The notes under the pieces: model-generated
Databases searched by the model: none
The model's input: only the letters and a program-made list of their open reading frames with translations
Told to the model about the DNA's origin: nothing
Shown: piece by piece, positions 63,987 to 64,000 of the stretch
Layout of the letters: the number at the start of each line of letters is the position of its first letter
Position numbering within the stretch: the first letter of the stretch is position 1
DNA from: Rhodopirellula sp.
GTDB taxonomy: Bacteria > Planctomycetota > Planctomycetia > Pirellulales > Pirellulaceae
Assembly (NCBI GenBank): GCA_002690925.1
Contig: NZGD01000103.1
Location: forward strand, 1-64,000
Length of the DNA stretch: 64,000 nucleotides
Direction of reading: 5' to 3'
Made by a program: the position numbers and the translations under genes

Positions 63987-64000
63987 AATATTTTGAATGC

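Noticed and set aside
1-64000. CRISPR arrays, insertion sequences, prophage or rRNA
   Set aside because: No regularly spaced repeats, transposase or integrase motifs, phage structural genes or rRNA sequence were seen on reading both strands.

Overview
The window looks like chromosome of a free-living planctomycete (Planctomycetota, probably near Pirellulales or Planctomycetales). The best evidence is two sets of the secreted, cytochrome-c-motif proteins typical of that phylum: a DUF1549/DUF1553 protein with a DUF1501 protein at 1-4440, and a DUF1587/1592/1588 protein with a DUF1552 protein at 54937-58659. A PurL with a long PurS-like N-terminus, a very large multi-span membrane protein and a short ECF-like sigma factor fit the same picture. 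No phage, transposon, CRISPR array or rRNA was seen; base composition looks even throughout. Many genes use GTG or TTG starts and several neighbours overlap by a few bases.

Layout. 1-4440 (-): secreted thioredoxin-fold-like protein, DUF1549/1553 protein, DUF1501 protein (cut by the window edge). 5206-8147 (+): membrane-fusion adaptor with C-terminal EF-hands, and a MacB/FtsX-type permease with no ATPase beside it. 8802-14768 (+): a protein of almost 2,000 residues that is mostly membrane spans. 14867-19178 (-): a secreted His/Cys-dyad (C25-like) protein, then a class III aminotransferase and AstA pair. 19796-25481 (+): four tightly packed genes: a membrane protein, a membrane-anchored MutS-like ATPase, and DUF1611 plus enolase-superfamily epimerase, which match the DgcN/DgcA D-glutamate pair. 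25578-27622 (-): tRNA-Gly(CCC), a lone oxidase subunit III and 6-phosphofructokinase. 28064-30746 (+): a cyclic-nucleotide-binding/four-cluster ferredoxin fusion followed by a bis-His membrane cytochrome b. 31040-32957: glutamine amidotransferase and a secreted esterase. 33084-42871 (+): ribBA, tyrA, purL, a ferredoxin, a secreted Ser/Ala/Glu-rich protein and a diadenylate cyclase. 43007-49321 (mostly -): trpC overlapping purH, then hisF, fructosamine-kinase-like and ThuA-like genes. 49681-53184 (+): a 1,167-residue protein resembling PPi-type PEP carboxykinase. 53257-64000: lipase-like hydrolase, the second cytochrome-motif module with a sigma factor, a membrane protein, a DUF5993/DsbB overlapping pair, two small proteins and a TIM-barrel isomerase.

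Most of the window is core metabolism: riboflavin, tyrosine, purine, tryptophan, histidine, glycolysis/PEP. The parts most likely to hold undescribed biology are the cNMP-ferredoxin/cytochrome b pair (28064-30746), the membrane MutS + dgcNA operon (19796-25481), the EF-hand adaptor/permease pair (5206-8147), the giant membrane protein (8802-14768) and the PPi-PEPCK-like gene. All family assignments come from reading motifs by eye; no database search was run.
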